Of a stretch of 64,000 bases of DNA, positions 49,455-61,965 are shown piece after piece. The DNA is taken from NCBI GenBank assembly GCA_946122785.1, contig CAMGYJ010000008.1, forward strand, positions 9,015,475 to 9,079,474, read 5' to 3'. Below the pieces are notes generated by a model. It saw only the letters and a list, made by a program, of their open reading frames with translations, searched no databases and was not told the origin of the DNA. A program made the translations under genes and the position numbers. The DNA comes from Linum tenue (Eukaryota > Streptophyta > Magnoliopsida > Malpighiales > Linaceae). The stretch's first letter is position 1; every line of letters starts with the position of its first letter.

Positions 49455-50243
49455 ATGGCTCGAACCAAAAATACCTCCCGGAAGACTGTGCCGCACAAAG
49501 AAACATCTGAGAAAAAGCTGACCGAGTCAGTTGAAAATAATGGAGATAGGCTCAGCCACAGATGTAGTATGTCTCAGGTTATAAAGATGGTGGAAAATAT
49601 TACTCCTGCTCGAGCTGCTCTAATTCAGGGGTATGGGTTTGGTTTTGTGTTGAATTTGACGATGCACAACATTGATCAGGATTACTTGAGGATGATTGCA
49701 CAACATTTCGATCACCGGAATATGTCTTTCAGTATGCCAGGCGGGCAGAGTTTACGCATCACAGAGTCTGATATTGCACGCGTTTATGGGTTGCCTCAGG
49801 GTACTAATTCTCCTCAACTTGATTACTTTCAAGCGCCTAACTCTAAAAAGTGGGCAGAACGTCTGGGCATACGTCGTGTCAGCCCAGAGAATGTGAAGTT
49901 GATGAAGTTGAAAGAAGCTATGCATAGGACTGATGACGACCAATCGTGGGTGCAAATGTGCATCCTCCTGACAATTGGATATTTGCTAGACCCCAATGGT
50001 GGAATGCGAGTTCGTCATCAGTACTTGGGATTTATGAGGGGTCGCTTAGTTGACGAGTTTACCAAGTACAACTGGTGTGGGCATATGCTCAGTTGCCTGC
50101 GTGCGGCTTTTATGAAAAATACATCGAGGAAGTACGTGGAGGGGGATGTTCACTTCCTCATTTGTGTATTATCAATCTTTCCCTTGTTCTTGGGATTCAG
50201 TTCGCTCTTTTTACGAAAGCCATTCTTGTTGCACACACAATAG
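49455..50243 (+). pseudogene. Plant-mobile-domain-like transposon protein, C-terminally truncated; N-terminus mimics histone H3
   Basis: An open frame of 262 codons. Residues 1-11 are MARTKNTSRKT, matching the H3 tail (ARTKQTARK) at 7 of 9 positions after Met, including K4, R8 and K9. Residues about 45-230 read like the plant mobile domain of FAR1/Ulp1-carrying Mutator-like elements: GYGFGFVLNLTMHNIDQDYL, SLRITESDIARVYGLPQG, GYLLDPNGGMRVRHQYLGFM. True homology ends near 50150 (EGDVHFL). The last ~30 residues are antisense read-through of the FAR1 exon, so the normal C-terminus is lost. Whether a transcript is made is unknown. Confidence 0.7.
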
Positions 50244-51443
50244 ATATAGTGAGCTTTCTCACTAAATTCACTTTTGGTGTTGACTTTAGGAGCTCCGTTT
50301 CTCCTCATTCCAAAACCATGATCATGGGCATATTCTCTGTAGAACCGCTCAGCATGATCCCTTGACAAAAACCGACGGTGTCTCCATGTGCTTTCATCGT
50401 CCGGATCAATAACTCCCCGGGCTGCGTTAACTATTAAAAGTTCAATTATTAACACAAGTCTACCAATTATTAATGATAATCCGATAAGACAACAACACCA
50501 AGATACTCGTACTACTAACCAAACATGTTACCTTCATAAGACATATCTACATTCACATCATCTTCTATTTCCTGCTCGCCTTGCCCATTAGATGGTGCCA
50601 CAAACTCTTCATCAGTAGGTGGCGCATTCAAATCTGCCCATTAATAAAACATGCATTTTTCATCAAAACAAAACTTCAAGTATCTCCTTAATAACATGTC
50701 GTTATCAGCAATGTTGATAATTGAACAACTAGTTCATAATACTTGATGCCAATTGTGTTAATAATTCTTTACTTTCATTCGGCATTTCTATTATTAATAC
50801 AAACGTCCCAGGTTATTAATATAAATATGCCTATGTTCAACATACTTAAAATAACTTCGCACACTTATATTTCTATTATTAACACAAATTCTTAACTTTC
50901 ATTCTTTATTTCCATTATTAATAAAAACGTTTATCCTTTTTAATGGAAATATGGCGTATTTTCAACATGCTTATAATAACTTCAGATTTTGAATTTCTAT
51001 TATCAACTTTGCTTTTGTACTTCTATTATTACTGAAAACTGTTTACGCTTTTTATATAAAAAAATGCATATTTTCAACATCATTAAACTAACTTCAAATA
51101 TTTTAGATTATTACTAAAAATGTTACTAATTGAACGACTAATTAATAAAACCTGATGCCACTTCTGTTACTAATCATTTACTTCCTTTTAGTATTTTTAT
51201 TAATAACACAAACCCTCTACTTTCATTTTGTATTTCGATTATTAATAACAACGTACTACATTATTAACGAAAATATGGCGTATTTTCAACTTGCTTAAAA
51301 AAACTACAAATCTTCTATTCCTATTACTAACACAATCTATCTCCATTATCAACGACACCGGGGAACTTTCCAACCTTCACATAAAATTATATTAACAAAA
51401 ACGTCGACCCAGAGATCATACCAATCGGAAAACCATCCGACAT
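50151..51443 (-). pseudogene. FAR1-type transposase, N-terminal part only
   Basis: Three exons with agreeing phase: 51443-51422 (MSDGFPI), 50633-50532 (DLNAPPTDEEFVAPSNG and an acidic stretch), and 50421 down to about 50151. The third has the FAR1 DNA-binding domain: FLSRDHAERFYREYAHDHGF, MRRNG, then YCVCNKNGFRKK. The MULE transposase core and SWIM finger that should follow are absent; the sequence runs straight into the tail of the opposite-strand frame. FAR1-type MULE transposases are the source of the light-signalling factors FHY3/FAR1. The 788-bp first intron is AT-rich and dense in TTATTAAC-like words. Confidence 0.75.
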
Positions 51444-51882
51444 GTTTTGGGTCGGCGTTCCAGATGAACCTTTCCTCCCAGAAACGAATAGATGCGGCGC
51501 CAAGAAACTCGGCGTTCTAGATGGAGCAGTTGTCACTCGCGGCCTCGTCTCGGATGCTTCGCGGCCACCGGATCTATAGATACGGCGATCCCTCTCTCTC
51601 TCAGCCTCCGTCTCTGAATCTTCCCCGCCGCCAACGATCTATGGAAGCCGCCGGCGGAATAGTGGTGGTGATATAGCGGTTCTTTGGCAACGCACGAAGA
51701 GAGAGATATGGTTGGATTGTTAAAATGGTAAGTGAGTGGCGTGGTTATAGTCAAATTACCTTTTTCAGAAATAATTACATTAATTATTAACATTTAATAC
51801 TTATACAAAATCCCCCATATGCCCTTTTATTTAGTTACGGATTAGTTACGGATTAGTTACAAGAAACAATATCTCTCCTCTT

Positions 51883-51947
51883 CCTATTGGCCAGAAAAGG
51901 CTTAAGAAACTCCTTAAGTTTGAGGCTTAAGGACGTGATCCAACCCG
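51883..51947 (-). repeat. Right terminal inverted repeat of the Mutator-like element
   Basis: Reverse partner of the left terminus. It lies directly against the second AACTCACTT copy. Confidence 0.85.
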
Positions 51948-51956
51948 AACTCACTT

Positions 51957-54492
51957 GGGGTAGACTTGGATACCATACCATACAATAATGTACAGGGAAG
52001 GTGACATTTTTTTTAGTAGGAATTTGGAAATCAACAACCATATGTACGTATAATGGAATTATCAAACTATTAATCGTTGATTTCTCTCATTGTGGATGCA
52101 TTACCATATATAACTAATTAATGGTACTTAAGGATTGATTTGGCTACAATATGTTGAAAGAGAGCATCCTTTTGTTCGAACCTTGTGACTCATGATTACT
52201 TGCAAAATTTAATTATCCATTACTTTGTATTGTTAAACAAGTAAGTAAGTAACTATGGTACATGAATCTCACGCAATGCTTTTCTTCACATGATCATCAC
52301 TCAATCAGTTGATTTATCTCTAACAAGAAGTTCACCAAGATCCCAACATCCTTCTTCTTTTCGTTTTAACGATACACTAACATTGAATAACACATGAGAC
52401 AGATAAATTTACTTGTAACAATGAGTTAGTGACTATCAATCAAATCTATATCATTATATCAATGCTCATGTCTTATTGGGGGCGTAGCCAAAATTTCGTC
52501 CAAGGTGAGTCTACTTAGGAAAAAAATACACATTAGAAAAAATAATTTTATTATTTTTTAATCATCCGTGATATTATCTTTGTCACGACTGTTTCTCTGC
52601 CGATCGAGAAATTGGAATATTCGACAACGCAAGAAAAACGAAAGTACACACACGACACGTGATTTATGTGGTTCACTAACACAATGTGCGTTAGCTAGTC
52701 CACAGGCCGGAGAGAGCCAGTTTCACTATACTTCGAGGAGATACGTATAGATTACAGAGGAGAAGTATTTATAGTACTTCTCCTAAATCTAACCCTAATC
52801 CAATATGGTAGCGACTGATAGTTAGATTCAAATCACATAAACAATCTTACATTTGGAATTTGTAAGTTAAAATTCATTAGTAGTTGTAACTATCAAGTTA
52901 TTCGCTATTCAGTTAGTTGTTCACTTTCGAACGATGTTCTTTATCAAGAACTGTTTAGTATTAATAACCCAGTTGTTGAGAGATGTTTAGTAATGAATCT
53001 TGTACCAAACAATTATTGACAATTTAGTTAGTAGTTCCTTTCGAAACATGGTTTTTTTTGTCATGTAAGTATCAATAACTCGTGTTGTTGAGAGAAATTG
53101 AATAATATAATCTTATAGTATTTACTAACACACATCCTCATAAGAAAGTCAACTTATATGAAATTAAAGTTTAAACAAATATGAATTCTATGTAATTAAC
53201 AAATGCGGTCGCCAAGGTTCAAACGCAAAACCTCTGACGATCAACTATTCTCACTTAGACACGTTCAGTTAACAAATTTTCTCATGACGGACCCACCTTG
53301 TTACACTCTTCTCCACCCGTGTCTTGTACTCTTATTCTTTTAACTCATTTGTTCGGATGACATCGCCCGAGTTTTGACTTAAAATTTATTTTTTCATAAT
53401 TTTTTTTAATATTGGCTTGAAAAAGTTAAACGTGGAATCTTTAACAAATGCATTTGTTAACAAAAATAATTGGAAAGCGCATAATTTTTTTTTTTTTTTA
53501 GAATGCATAAATAATTATTTAAAAATACCATCGTGGAGTGTTTACTTGGCATACCATTGCCGCGAACCTTCTAAGTTCTATCCTTGCCATCATCGCATGC
53601 CTGCCACTCCGCCATTGTTAATCAATTCCCTGACCCAAAACATAAAAACCTCAAATTCCAGTATCGGCCAAAAAAGCTTCTTCACTTTCCTCCGCTCCCC
53701 TTTAACCCTTCCTTTTCTTCCCCTTTCACGGAAGACCCACTCCAAGAAACAAGAAAGTCTCGATTCCGGAATCCGATTCAGATCCGCCTTTGCAGAATCT
53801 CCCGGTTTGCTACTGATCTACTCAACACAAATAATCCACTGTGGCAGACTGAAACTTCCACGCATCAAGTTGCTACACCATCTCCCTCCTCTCCAACCTG
53901 CTTCGTAAACAGAGGTCAGGATAAATATACGAAACCTAGGTCTCCTATTATAATCTCGAGGAATGCCGGTTGGGTTTTATCAATCCATCGGTCGTCATCT
54001 GGTAGGTTTCCGATCAGTGGATTGTAGTTGATTGTCGGCGAAGTTACCGTTGCCAATTTCGGCATTCTGCCAAAATTGGAGCTGTGGCCGCTAAGTTCTG
54101 TATGTAAGCAGTAATAACGTTTCTGACAGGAGAGACAAAAGGGGAAAGAGAAATATTAGGCGCAAAAAAGGAACTTTAACCGATAAGAAATCGGTGAGGG
54201 TTAGGGAAGGGAAGCCGAGTTACGTGAGCGAGTCTAGCAGCCAGCAGCCTCTTGAAGAGTCGTTCTTTGTTGGCTAAGTAAGCTAATTTGGTTGCTTCCT
54301 GGATGTTTCATCTCTTTTACCAAAACCCCAAACTTGTTATTATATCTTTCTCTGCAAGTTGAAACCGCCATTCATATCGTGCTTTTGGAGGACATTTGAC
54401 TTGCTAGGGGCTTCTGTATTGTGGGTTGTTTAGTTTTTGAGATAAAGAGAGAGCCTTTGTTGATTTTTGTTGCAGAGTATTGTGAATTTTTC
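51957..54492. other. Intergenic; possible LTR-like scrap and the RGLG leader
   Basis: About 52580-52790 resembles a plant LTR-retrotransposon end ('gatttatgtggttcactaac', then tatttatag), but I find no partner LTR or coding domain, so this is weak. From about 53580 the base composition changes and the last ~900 bp are probably leader and 5' intron of the downstream E3 ligase. Overlapping short frames there have no recognisable domain. Confidence 0.4.
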
Positions 54493-57081
54493 ATGGGAGC
54501 AAAGAACTCGAGGGAAGGGAGCTGGAGGTCGGATTCCTCGTCTGCGGCGGCATCTTCATGGGATTATGTTCAACAACCTTATTATGGGCAGCCGTATGGT
54601 CAAGATGGCTATGGATATGGCTATCCGCCACCCCAGCAACCTCCCACACAGCCAAACTATCCACCGCCAGCTCAAGTTGGAGGTGGTGATAGAAGGCGGC
54701 TTGATAGAAAGTATTCAATAATTGCCGATGACTATAAATCCTTGGACCAGGTAAAGTGTTTACAAGTTTATGTTTGTCTGTTTGATGTTTATTGGATGAG
54801 AATTGGCTGGCTATGCATGCAATTGGATTTTAAGGACTTCCTTCAATTCAATCTTACCTCCTGGTTTGAGGTAATATAGGCTTTTGATCATTCTGGTATG
54901 GTTCTTTGCAGGTGACTGAAGCTCTTGCACGTGCTGGACTTGAATCATCAAATCTCATTGTTGGAATTGACTTTACGAAGAGCAACGAGTGGACTGGTAT
55001 ATGTTTCTGTTGTATGTTTTGATATGTAAATTAGGATGCACTGTTAGAACATACGGCTTAACATGGCTTGATCACTAGGTGCTAAGTCTTACAACAAAAA
55101 AAGTTTACATCACATTGGAGATGCCTTGAATCCCTACGAGCAAGCTATTTCTATTATTGGGAAGACTTTAGCTGCCTTTGATGAGGACAACTTGATTCCC
55201 TGCTACGGATTTGGAGACGGTAGGGTCTCAACTCTTATGAATTGTTTTCGATAATTGAATTACATAGCAATTTGTGTTACTGAGAGTTACTATCCATTGC
55301 CAGCTACGACACACGATCAGGATGTCTTTAGTTTCTATCCGGATGAGAGGTTCTGTAATGGATTTGAAGAAGTTTTAAGCCGATATCGAGAAATTGCTCC
55401 AAGCCTGAGACTTGCAGGTTTGGTTTACATGTTCCCCGAGTCATATTTGTATTCCATGGATAGAATTGCCACAGTAGTTTATTTTTGGAGCTTATGCATC
55501 TTTTTTTCTTGGTAGGTCCGACGTCATTTGCACCTGTTATTGAGAAGGCAATGACGATTGTTGAGGAGAGTGGTGGCCAGTATCATGTATTGTTGATAAT
55601 AGCAGATGGGCAGGTAATTCGCCTCAGTATATGATAAAAATTAGACACCACATGATAATTGTCAATGAGAATCTGTAGTTTATAATCACGTGCTTACCAT
55701 GTCACAGGTTACTAGGAGTGTTGACACTGAGCATGGGCGGCTAAGTCCACAGGAGCAGAAGACAGTTGATGCCATTGTACAAGCCAGGTAAACAGTCTGG
55801 TGACCTGATTTACCCTGTTATTTTCCTTATACGTGTTCCTGTATTTCACTGTTGAGTGGAATGTGCCACTTGTTTCCTGATCATGTATTTCCTCTTCTGC
55901 AGCAAGCTTCCCTTGTCTATTGTTTTGGTAGGGGTTGGGGATGGCCCATGGGACACGATGAAAGAGTTTGATGATAACATCCCTGCTAGAGAGTTTGATA
56001 ATTTCCAGGTAACTGAATCACTTCCATTAGTTTCTCTTTTCCAGCTCATTATGATCATCTTCAGAAAACGATAAGAAATCTGAATTATGTTCATGTAGTT
56101 TGTAAATTTCACGGAGATTATGTTGAAGAACGTGCACCAATCCCGCAAGGAGACACAGTTTGCACTTTCTGCTCTCATGGAAATTCCTCCTCAATACAAG
56201 GCAACGATGGAACTTGGACTATTGGGGTAACAGCTCAGCTACTTCGCTTCTCTGTTTGTCAGGATTAATTGTTGTCTTCCTATATATCAGCTTCTTCTTC
56301 TTTCTTTTTGTTCCGTTGCACATACACGAGTTTGTTCTAAGTTAAAGATCACGACTTTAAGGACCAAGTTTGGGAAACCTCTAACAATCTCCCCTCAATG
56401 AGACACCTTTTACAATATAATAGATGCCCCTCCATGCCTATGTCTCCTCAGGACATCATCCTGTTGTCTATTCTTTTATTTACTTGATTCGTTATCTTTG
56501 AATCTGCAGTCGTAAAAGGGGAAATATTCCTCAGCGGGTTGCACTCCCACCTCCTGTCTATGGGTCCTCATCTTTTAGTAGCTCCAAATCTTTCCAGTCT
56601 ACTACCAGCTCCAAATCTTTCCAGCCTACTACCAGCTTTAAGCCTACTGTGCCGGTTTATGAACCAGACACCCATCCGATCAGCTCAGCACCGCCAATCG
56701 CAAGTTCAACCTACGAAAACCAGGTTAGTTACTTATGGTTCAACCAATTTTTCCGCATAACCTAGAGTTTTGATTGCAATGGCAGCCTCAAATGACACAT
56801 TTTGGTGGTCTGTTTAACTGTACAGCTTTGCCCTATCTGCCTCAGCAACGCGAAGGACATGGCATTCGGCTGTGGGCACCAAGTGCGTATTCTTTCTTAA
56901 TAGCTCCTTTGTGATTTTATCTGTGAGAAGCTTGAGATCGAATGGAGGTTAATTGATATTTCGGTTTGATGGTTCTTTTATTGTGTGGCCTCAGACATGT
57001 CGCGAGTGTGGTGAAAACGCAAACCTTCAACTGTGCCCTATCTGCCGGACTCCGATCAGCACCAGGATAAAGCTCTATTAA
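54493..57081 (+). CDS. RGLG2: RGLG-type E3 ubiquitin ligase (copine/vWA domain plus RING), eleven exons
   Basis: Exons: 54493-54750, 54912-54996, 55079-55219, 55304-55417, 55516-55613, 55708-55787, 55903-56008, 56099-56226, 56510-56723, 56826-56882, 56995-57081. The total is 1368 nt, 455 aa, all phases agreeing. The N-terminal MGAKNS suits N-myristoylation, known for RGLG proteins. A Tyr/Gly/Pro-rich stretch follows, then the copine-type vWA domain: GIDFTKSNEWTGAKSYNKKS, DLIPCYGFGD-like sequence with DQDVFSFYPD, and LIIADGQVTR. The C-terminal RING is CPICLSNAKDMAFGCGHQTC then CRECGENANLQLCPICR, all zinc ligands present. RGLG1/2 make Lys63-linked ubiquitin chains and act in auxin, apical dominance and drought responses. 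The symbol marks the RGLG1/2 clade; I cannot separate the two. Confidence 0.92.
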
Positions 57082-58418
57082 ACCGTGGGCCGAAGGATGA
57101 AGGGTTTGCCTGCCTTTTGTAACTAATGCGTGGCTTTCTCCAGTAATACTGTAATTCGTTTATTCAATGTTATTATTTTGGATCTGCTGGTTTCAGTTGT
57201 AGGCTTGAAATCTGCTGGTTTCAGTTGTAGGCTTGAAATTTGTACATACAGAAATGGAAAACCATTTTTCTCCAGTTTCCTGATCGCTAACGCCCAATTT
57301 GGTTCCCCTTCTTATGAGTACTATTTTCTGAATGAATATAAACAGATAGAAGCTTAACAAACCAGCAAGAGAGCAGGTATTGAGAATGTGAGAATGTTGA
57401 TTACAGAATTTACTGTAGATGCGGTATTCTTTTGGGAACATAGTCATCTCATTAAATGCTTGCTTGGCTGTATTTCGTCATCTAATGTCCAGCTTTTAAG
57501 AGTAGTCCCAGGAGTTTGATAAGTAGCATATTTTCTACATGTATAAAACTAGGAGGCTAGGAAAGCACTTGGTGGAGGCAAATGGTGTGAATAGTGTTTG
57601 TGTTGTAATTTTTAGGGGAGAACAAGTTTTTTCTCTTTGTGTTAGGGTGTGGTTCTATAGGCAGAGCCACCTTATATTGCCCTTGTCCCAGGACAGGGGT
57701 AATATTTGTGGTTGGTAAAAAATACCCATATATATGTATCCAACAACTACAAGTAATATAAGGATATTTTGTCACTACATCATAGCTCATTACTTGTTTA
57801 ATAATTGATTAAAAATAAATAATTTATGTGTTCCATTCATGATAATTATTCGACAATAACTAGTTGGGTATTATCATGATGTTATGAGATTTCGTTAATT
57901 GAAAGAAATTGATGAATTGTCTCGGATAATGATGGAGACAAAAGTATGTAAGTCATATCCATAAGTTTATTTGGTTCTGAAACTAGTTTTGATTCTACCC
58001 GTTGCAACTGTAACTCTGTAAGTGCATAAATAACATTTTTAGCTTGAACTATATTAATATAAAGTTTCGAAGTCGAATTGACGATCGGTTTGCTTAAGAT
58101 TGTTTAATATGATACATTGAAAGAGGCTTATTTAAGAGTATAGACAACGAATGTATTTTGCATTGCTTTGAGAGAATGAAAATTCGTCATAATTGGTTAT
58201 GCAAACATCAATTGTATTAGTCGGTTATTTCTGTATTTATGTTAATACATTAATTATATTTTTATATTTTGAAAAGAGGACAGAGGTAGTTTCAAATCCT
58301 GCCTCCGCCACTGTGTGGCCTACAATAAAATACTTTTGTTGATGCCAAGCTCCGAGGAATTTGCTTCAATGTGTTTGAGGTCTGATGAGCGTTGTCCTCC
58401 TGGCCATCGTACGCCACC
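57082..58418. other. Intergenic
   Basis: The RGLG 3' region (about 57082-57250, with a duplicated 'ctgctggtttcagttgtagg' at 57184 and 57212) then AT-rich sequence without a gene. About 58270-58320 ('caaatcctgcctccgcca') resembles a transposon end. Confidence 0.4.
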
Positions 58419-59112
58419 CAGGGGCGGAGCTATGTAGAGCTTCGGGGGCCCCGGTCCCCTCGAGAATTTTGAAACATAGGTGTAAATTGCTACAACATTT
58501 GGAGAATTATGTATAAAATTAGTGTTTATATTAATAATGAGGTGTGAGAAAAACTTAACAATTAGCTGCTATTACGGATTAATTGTCAACCTAGTTCTTC
58601 TATGTTCCATGTTTGAAACTAGCTAGCCGCATTCTTTATATTTTTATAAAACTTTCTTGCAACGCAATGGTAAATTTAATCCTTTAAGTTTCATAATTTG
58701 TTTGATAAATCCTATACTGTTAAATTAAGTTAATTAAGTTCTTGGACTCTTGAATTGGTAATTTAAGAATTCTTTGCTATAGTCAATTATAGTAATTCTT
58801 TTGAAACACTAATACAAAGGATAAGTAATTTTTCAATTAAGAATATATTGAATAACATGATATCTATCGACTTGCATAGTTAAATTTTTTTATACAATTT
58901 GCTCATTGTTATGAACATAACACTATAGAAACTTTAGAATAAAGTATATGTTAAATTATTTTGATTTTTTCAAATAAAATCTTACCTCGTTATGAGAATA
59001 TCATCATTATTTTCATTAAGATATGTTGCTGCTCTTTTTTTTTTTGTTGCGTTATTATGATATTCATTAAGTCATTCGGCCCCCCGAATCTAAAATCCTA
59101 GCTCCGCCCTTG
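58419..59112. mobile_element. Non-autonomous hAT-like element
   Basis: The left end is CAGGGGCGGAGCTATG. The right end, read in reverse, is CAAGGGCGGAGCTAGG, followed inward by gg-rich blocks on both sides (cgggggccc and cggggggcc). This is the common plant hAT terminus. The 694-bp interior is AT-rich with no transposase. No exact 8-bp target duplication is visible at these edges. Confidence 0.65.
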
Positions 59113-60290
59113 CCGGCTGCCGCCACCAGCCTTTGAGATGGACGCCTGCAAAAGAGGAACCCACCGCCGGTGGTTGGCGGGGACCTGCTCCGAAGCTCAA
59201 GTCAGTATTTGAGACGAGAGTAACCGAGAGCGGCGTATTGATCTGCCTCTAGAGAGAAATTTAGAGTTCAACTCCAAAATGAACTGCCTTGAAAACATAA
59301 TGAGCGTCCTATTTATAGGTGTCTCATTCTTCTAACGTGGATGGCGTGTAAAAAATAATATTCTTTTATCTTCCAACCAACATATTTCGTGCAATGCTCG
59401 AGTGAGTGTAAAAAAAAACTAAAGCACTCAACCAATCCATGTAAATAGCAATGGTTGGTTGGTTGTATTGAATAAAGAAAGAAACACATATGACCCTTAA
59501 CTTAAATGAGTGGGGGGGAATTGCTTACCTTGCTCTTCTCCATGTCCATGTGTAGTAAGTGGGGAAATTGTTTGGTTAGTGTAGGTAACTAGATGATTAA
59601 TCAAGTAATCATCCACCTAATGTATTTCTACTAAGTCACGTATATAAGTAGTGGGAGGTGGGACAATGTGATTGTTTGAGGGCTTATGAAACCACACATT
59701 GACATGGTAAATATGTCTCTCATTTTGCTCCACGGGTAATTAGCAGGGTATCATAAGCCATTTTCCAACCATAATCAAATTAGCTTTTACAGATGGAAAG
59801 GAAATTGATGAGGTACCAATTGTTTATGAGCCCATTTAAATGGGATGGTGGGTGGTAACTGGTTAATGCCATTTATTAACCGTGCAAGTTTATTTTACGG
59901 TTCCTTACGATATTATCGCAAGGCAATGAAGGATTAATTATAGGTGGGTGGTAAGTTTGCCCAATCCCCACGGCTGCCCAATAGGTTTATTTAGAACACT
60001 GCTCACCCAAAGGGTTAATCCCATGTAATGAGGTTCACGGCAATTTTCAAAGAGTTAATTAATTAATTGTTTCGGTTCATTCCAAGTACCAAAATCCACA
60101 TGCTAAGGTTAATTAATGGTTTAGGTTCATTCCAATTGCCAAGTATCAAAATCCACGGTTAGGTTTTTAATAATAGTTTCATAGGGTTAACAAATTAATT
60201 GTTTGGATTCGTACCAACAACCACAATTAGGTTTTCTATATATATGAAAGCATAAGTTAGGAGGTAATGTTAATTTTTTTTTAGTGGGGT
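59113..60290. other. Intergenic
   Basis: A GC-richer stretch at 59113-59200, then AT-rich sequence with repeated phrases around 'ggttcattccaa(g/t)' at about 60076 and 60126. No gene seen. Confidence 0.4.
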
Positions 60291-60294
60291 GGTG

Positions 60295-60378
60295 TTCACT
60301 TTGTGTTTTTATCCTCTATACCAAATTTTAACGAGTGTTGTTCACATTGAGTTTTTATCCTCTATACCAAATTTTATG
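60295..60378. repeat. 46-bp tandem duplication
   Basis: 'ttcact/attg' followed by 'gtttttatcctctatacc' occurs at 60295 and again at 60341. Confidence 0.85.
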
Positions 60379-60414
60379 AAGATATTCTCCCCGATAGTGT
60401 TTTTATCGTCACTG

Positions 60415-61365
60415 TTGACCATCTCACCCTTTTGCATTACACGAAAGTTCCTTAAGATCAGTTAACTTTTACATAATGGTTTAATCAAATGTGATACTTT
60501 TCATAATATCTACATAAAACTTAAGGAGTATATTTTTTTCATTTTTGTTGTTAAACAAACATATTATGTAAGTCTTCCGTGATAATTAAGATAGTACATA
60601 AATATAATGTAAAAATTATTTATATGTCAAAAGTGTTGATCATCTCACCCTTTTGCATTACACAAAGTTCCTTAAGGTGGGTTAACTTTTACATAATTAT
60701 TTAATCAAATGTGGTACTTTCATAACTTAGTTTCTTTTTTATTAGACCACATTTTAAGGAAGATTTACGTAAACTTTATATATTAATTAGTTAAATTATA
60801 AAATACATTATCTAAAACTTATGAGAATAGTTATTTCTTATGTATTGATGAAATAAAACTCATTATGTAAGTCTTTCATAATAATTAAAAAACTACGTAA
60901 AACTTATGGAGGGATAATCATTTCTTAAGTATCAATTAAAGAAACATTTTTTCCATTTGTTATTTGCCTGAATATTCGAACCTAAAGTGTGGTGGATGTT
61001 ATTATCCCCACATTACCAATAGGTCAACCCCTTGGGGTTAATTAAACATATATATTATGCAAGTCTTCCATAATTTAAGTTTTTGTAACATATGTTTTAA
61101 GTAATATTCATTTATTATTAAGTAAAGTGCTCACCATCAATTTGAATTGCATAAATATTTTTTTTAATTCAGTAATTTTTTACATAACAGTTTAATCAAG
61201 TATAAAACTTTTCATAACTTATTTGTTTTATAATTAGCTAAAATTAATTAATTATTAAATACACTAATAATCATCTCATCCGCTAGCATTATGCAAATGT
61301 ATCATAAGGTAGTTTAACTTTCATATAATAGTTTAATTATTTATGATACTTTTCATCGTTTGATT
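60415..61365. repeat. Diverged repeats of an AT-rich unit
   Basis: Copies starting with 'atctcaccc(t/..)ttgcatta' and ending in 'aatcaaatgtg(a/g)tactt' lie at about 60418-60510, 60640-60730 and, more diverged, 61272-61365; part of another lies at about 61177-61225. Non-coding; probably an old transposon array. Confidence 0.6.
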
Positions 61366-61965
61366 TGTTATTAGATCACAAATTACGGAAGATATACATA
61401 ACAACATTCTATAATAATAATGTTAATTAAAAATACATCATGTAAAACTATGGAGGGATAACAACCTATTACGCAAGTATTTCTTAATGATTAATACACG
61501 AAGCAAAGTTTATGAAGGTATCTTACCCGAACAATTTTATGAATTATTTGATTATATTTAATCATTAAATAATTAGATAAGATTTAAACATAATTAATTT
61601 CTTACCGCGGTGAAACGCGAGCCAAAAAACTAGTCTCTTTAAATGCAATATTTTCACTTTCCTTCCACATGTAAGAGTATGGCAATGAGAGGAGTAGTTT
61701 GCATGAAGAGAGAGTCATGTGTAAGGAAGAGAAGACAACAAGATGTTGGTAAAAATTATTTACCTTCTCCTCCTTTGGGCACGTGGAAATGACAGGGAAA
61801 ACTTTATTCAAGCACCCAAATAATCATCATTCTTTCTTTCCACATGTGGATTAATGTGTAAGGGGAGATTGATGGTTTGAGGGTCAAGAAATCAAAAGTA
61901 TATAAAAGTTGGCCACGCTCTTTGCTCTATTTTTTCGTTACTGTTTCACTTTCTGTCTTTTAGTG

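Larger units (their letters stand above)
48107..51947. mobile_element. Mutator-like element (FAR1 type), internally deleted, with 9-bp target duplication
   Basis: The element is flanked by AACTCACTT at 48098-48106 and 51948-51956, an exact 9-bp target-site duplication as made by Mutator-like elements. The ends are inverted repeats of about 65 bp. The left begins CGACCAGGTTCAGGCCCTTA; the right, read in reverse, begins CGGGTTGGATCACGTCCTTA. Both continue with CTTAAGGAGTT and GGCCA-type blocks. Inside are a plus-strand plant-mobile-domain frame and a minus-strand FAR1-type transposase gene that meet tail to tail at about 50150, each cut off there. Because the transposase catalytic domain is missing, it needs another element to move. 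The exact duplication suggests a fairly recent insertion. Confidence 0.88.

Noticed and set aside
49455..50243. The full 262-codon frame as one genuine protein
   Set aside because: From about 50150 the opposite strand is a well-formed FAR1 exon, so the last ~30 codons are antisense read-through.
52580..52790. Solo LTR
   Set aside because: The phrase around 'gtggttcactaac' resembles plant LTRs, but no clear TG...CA ends or target duplication were found.
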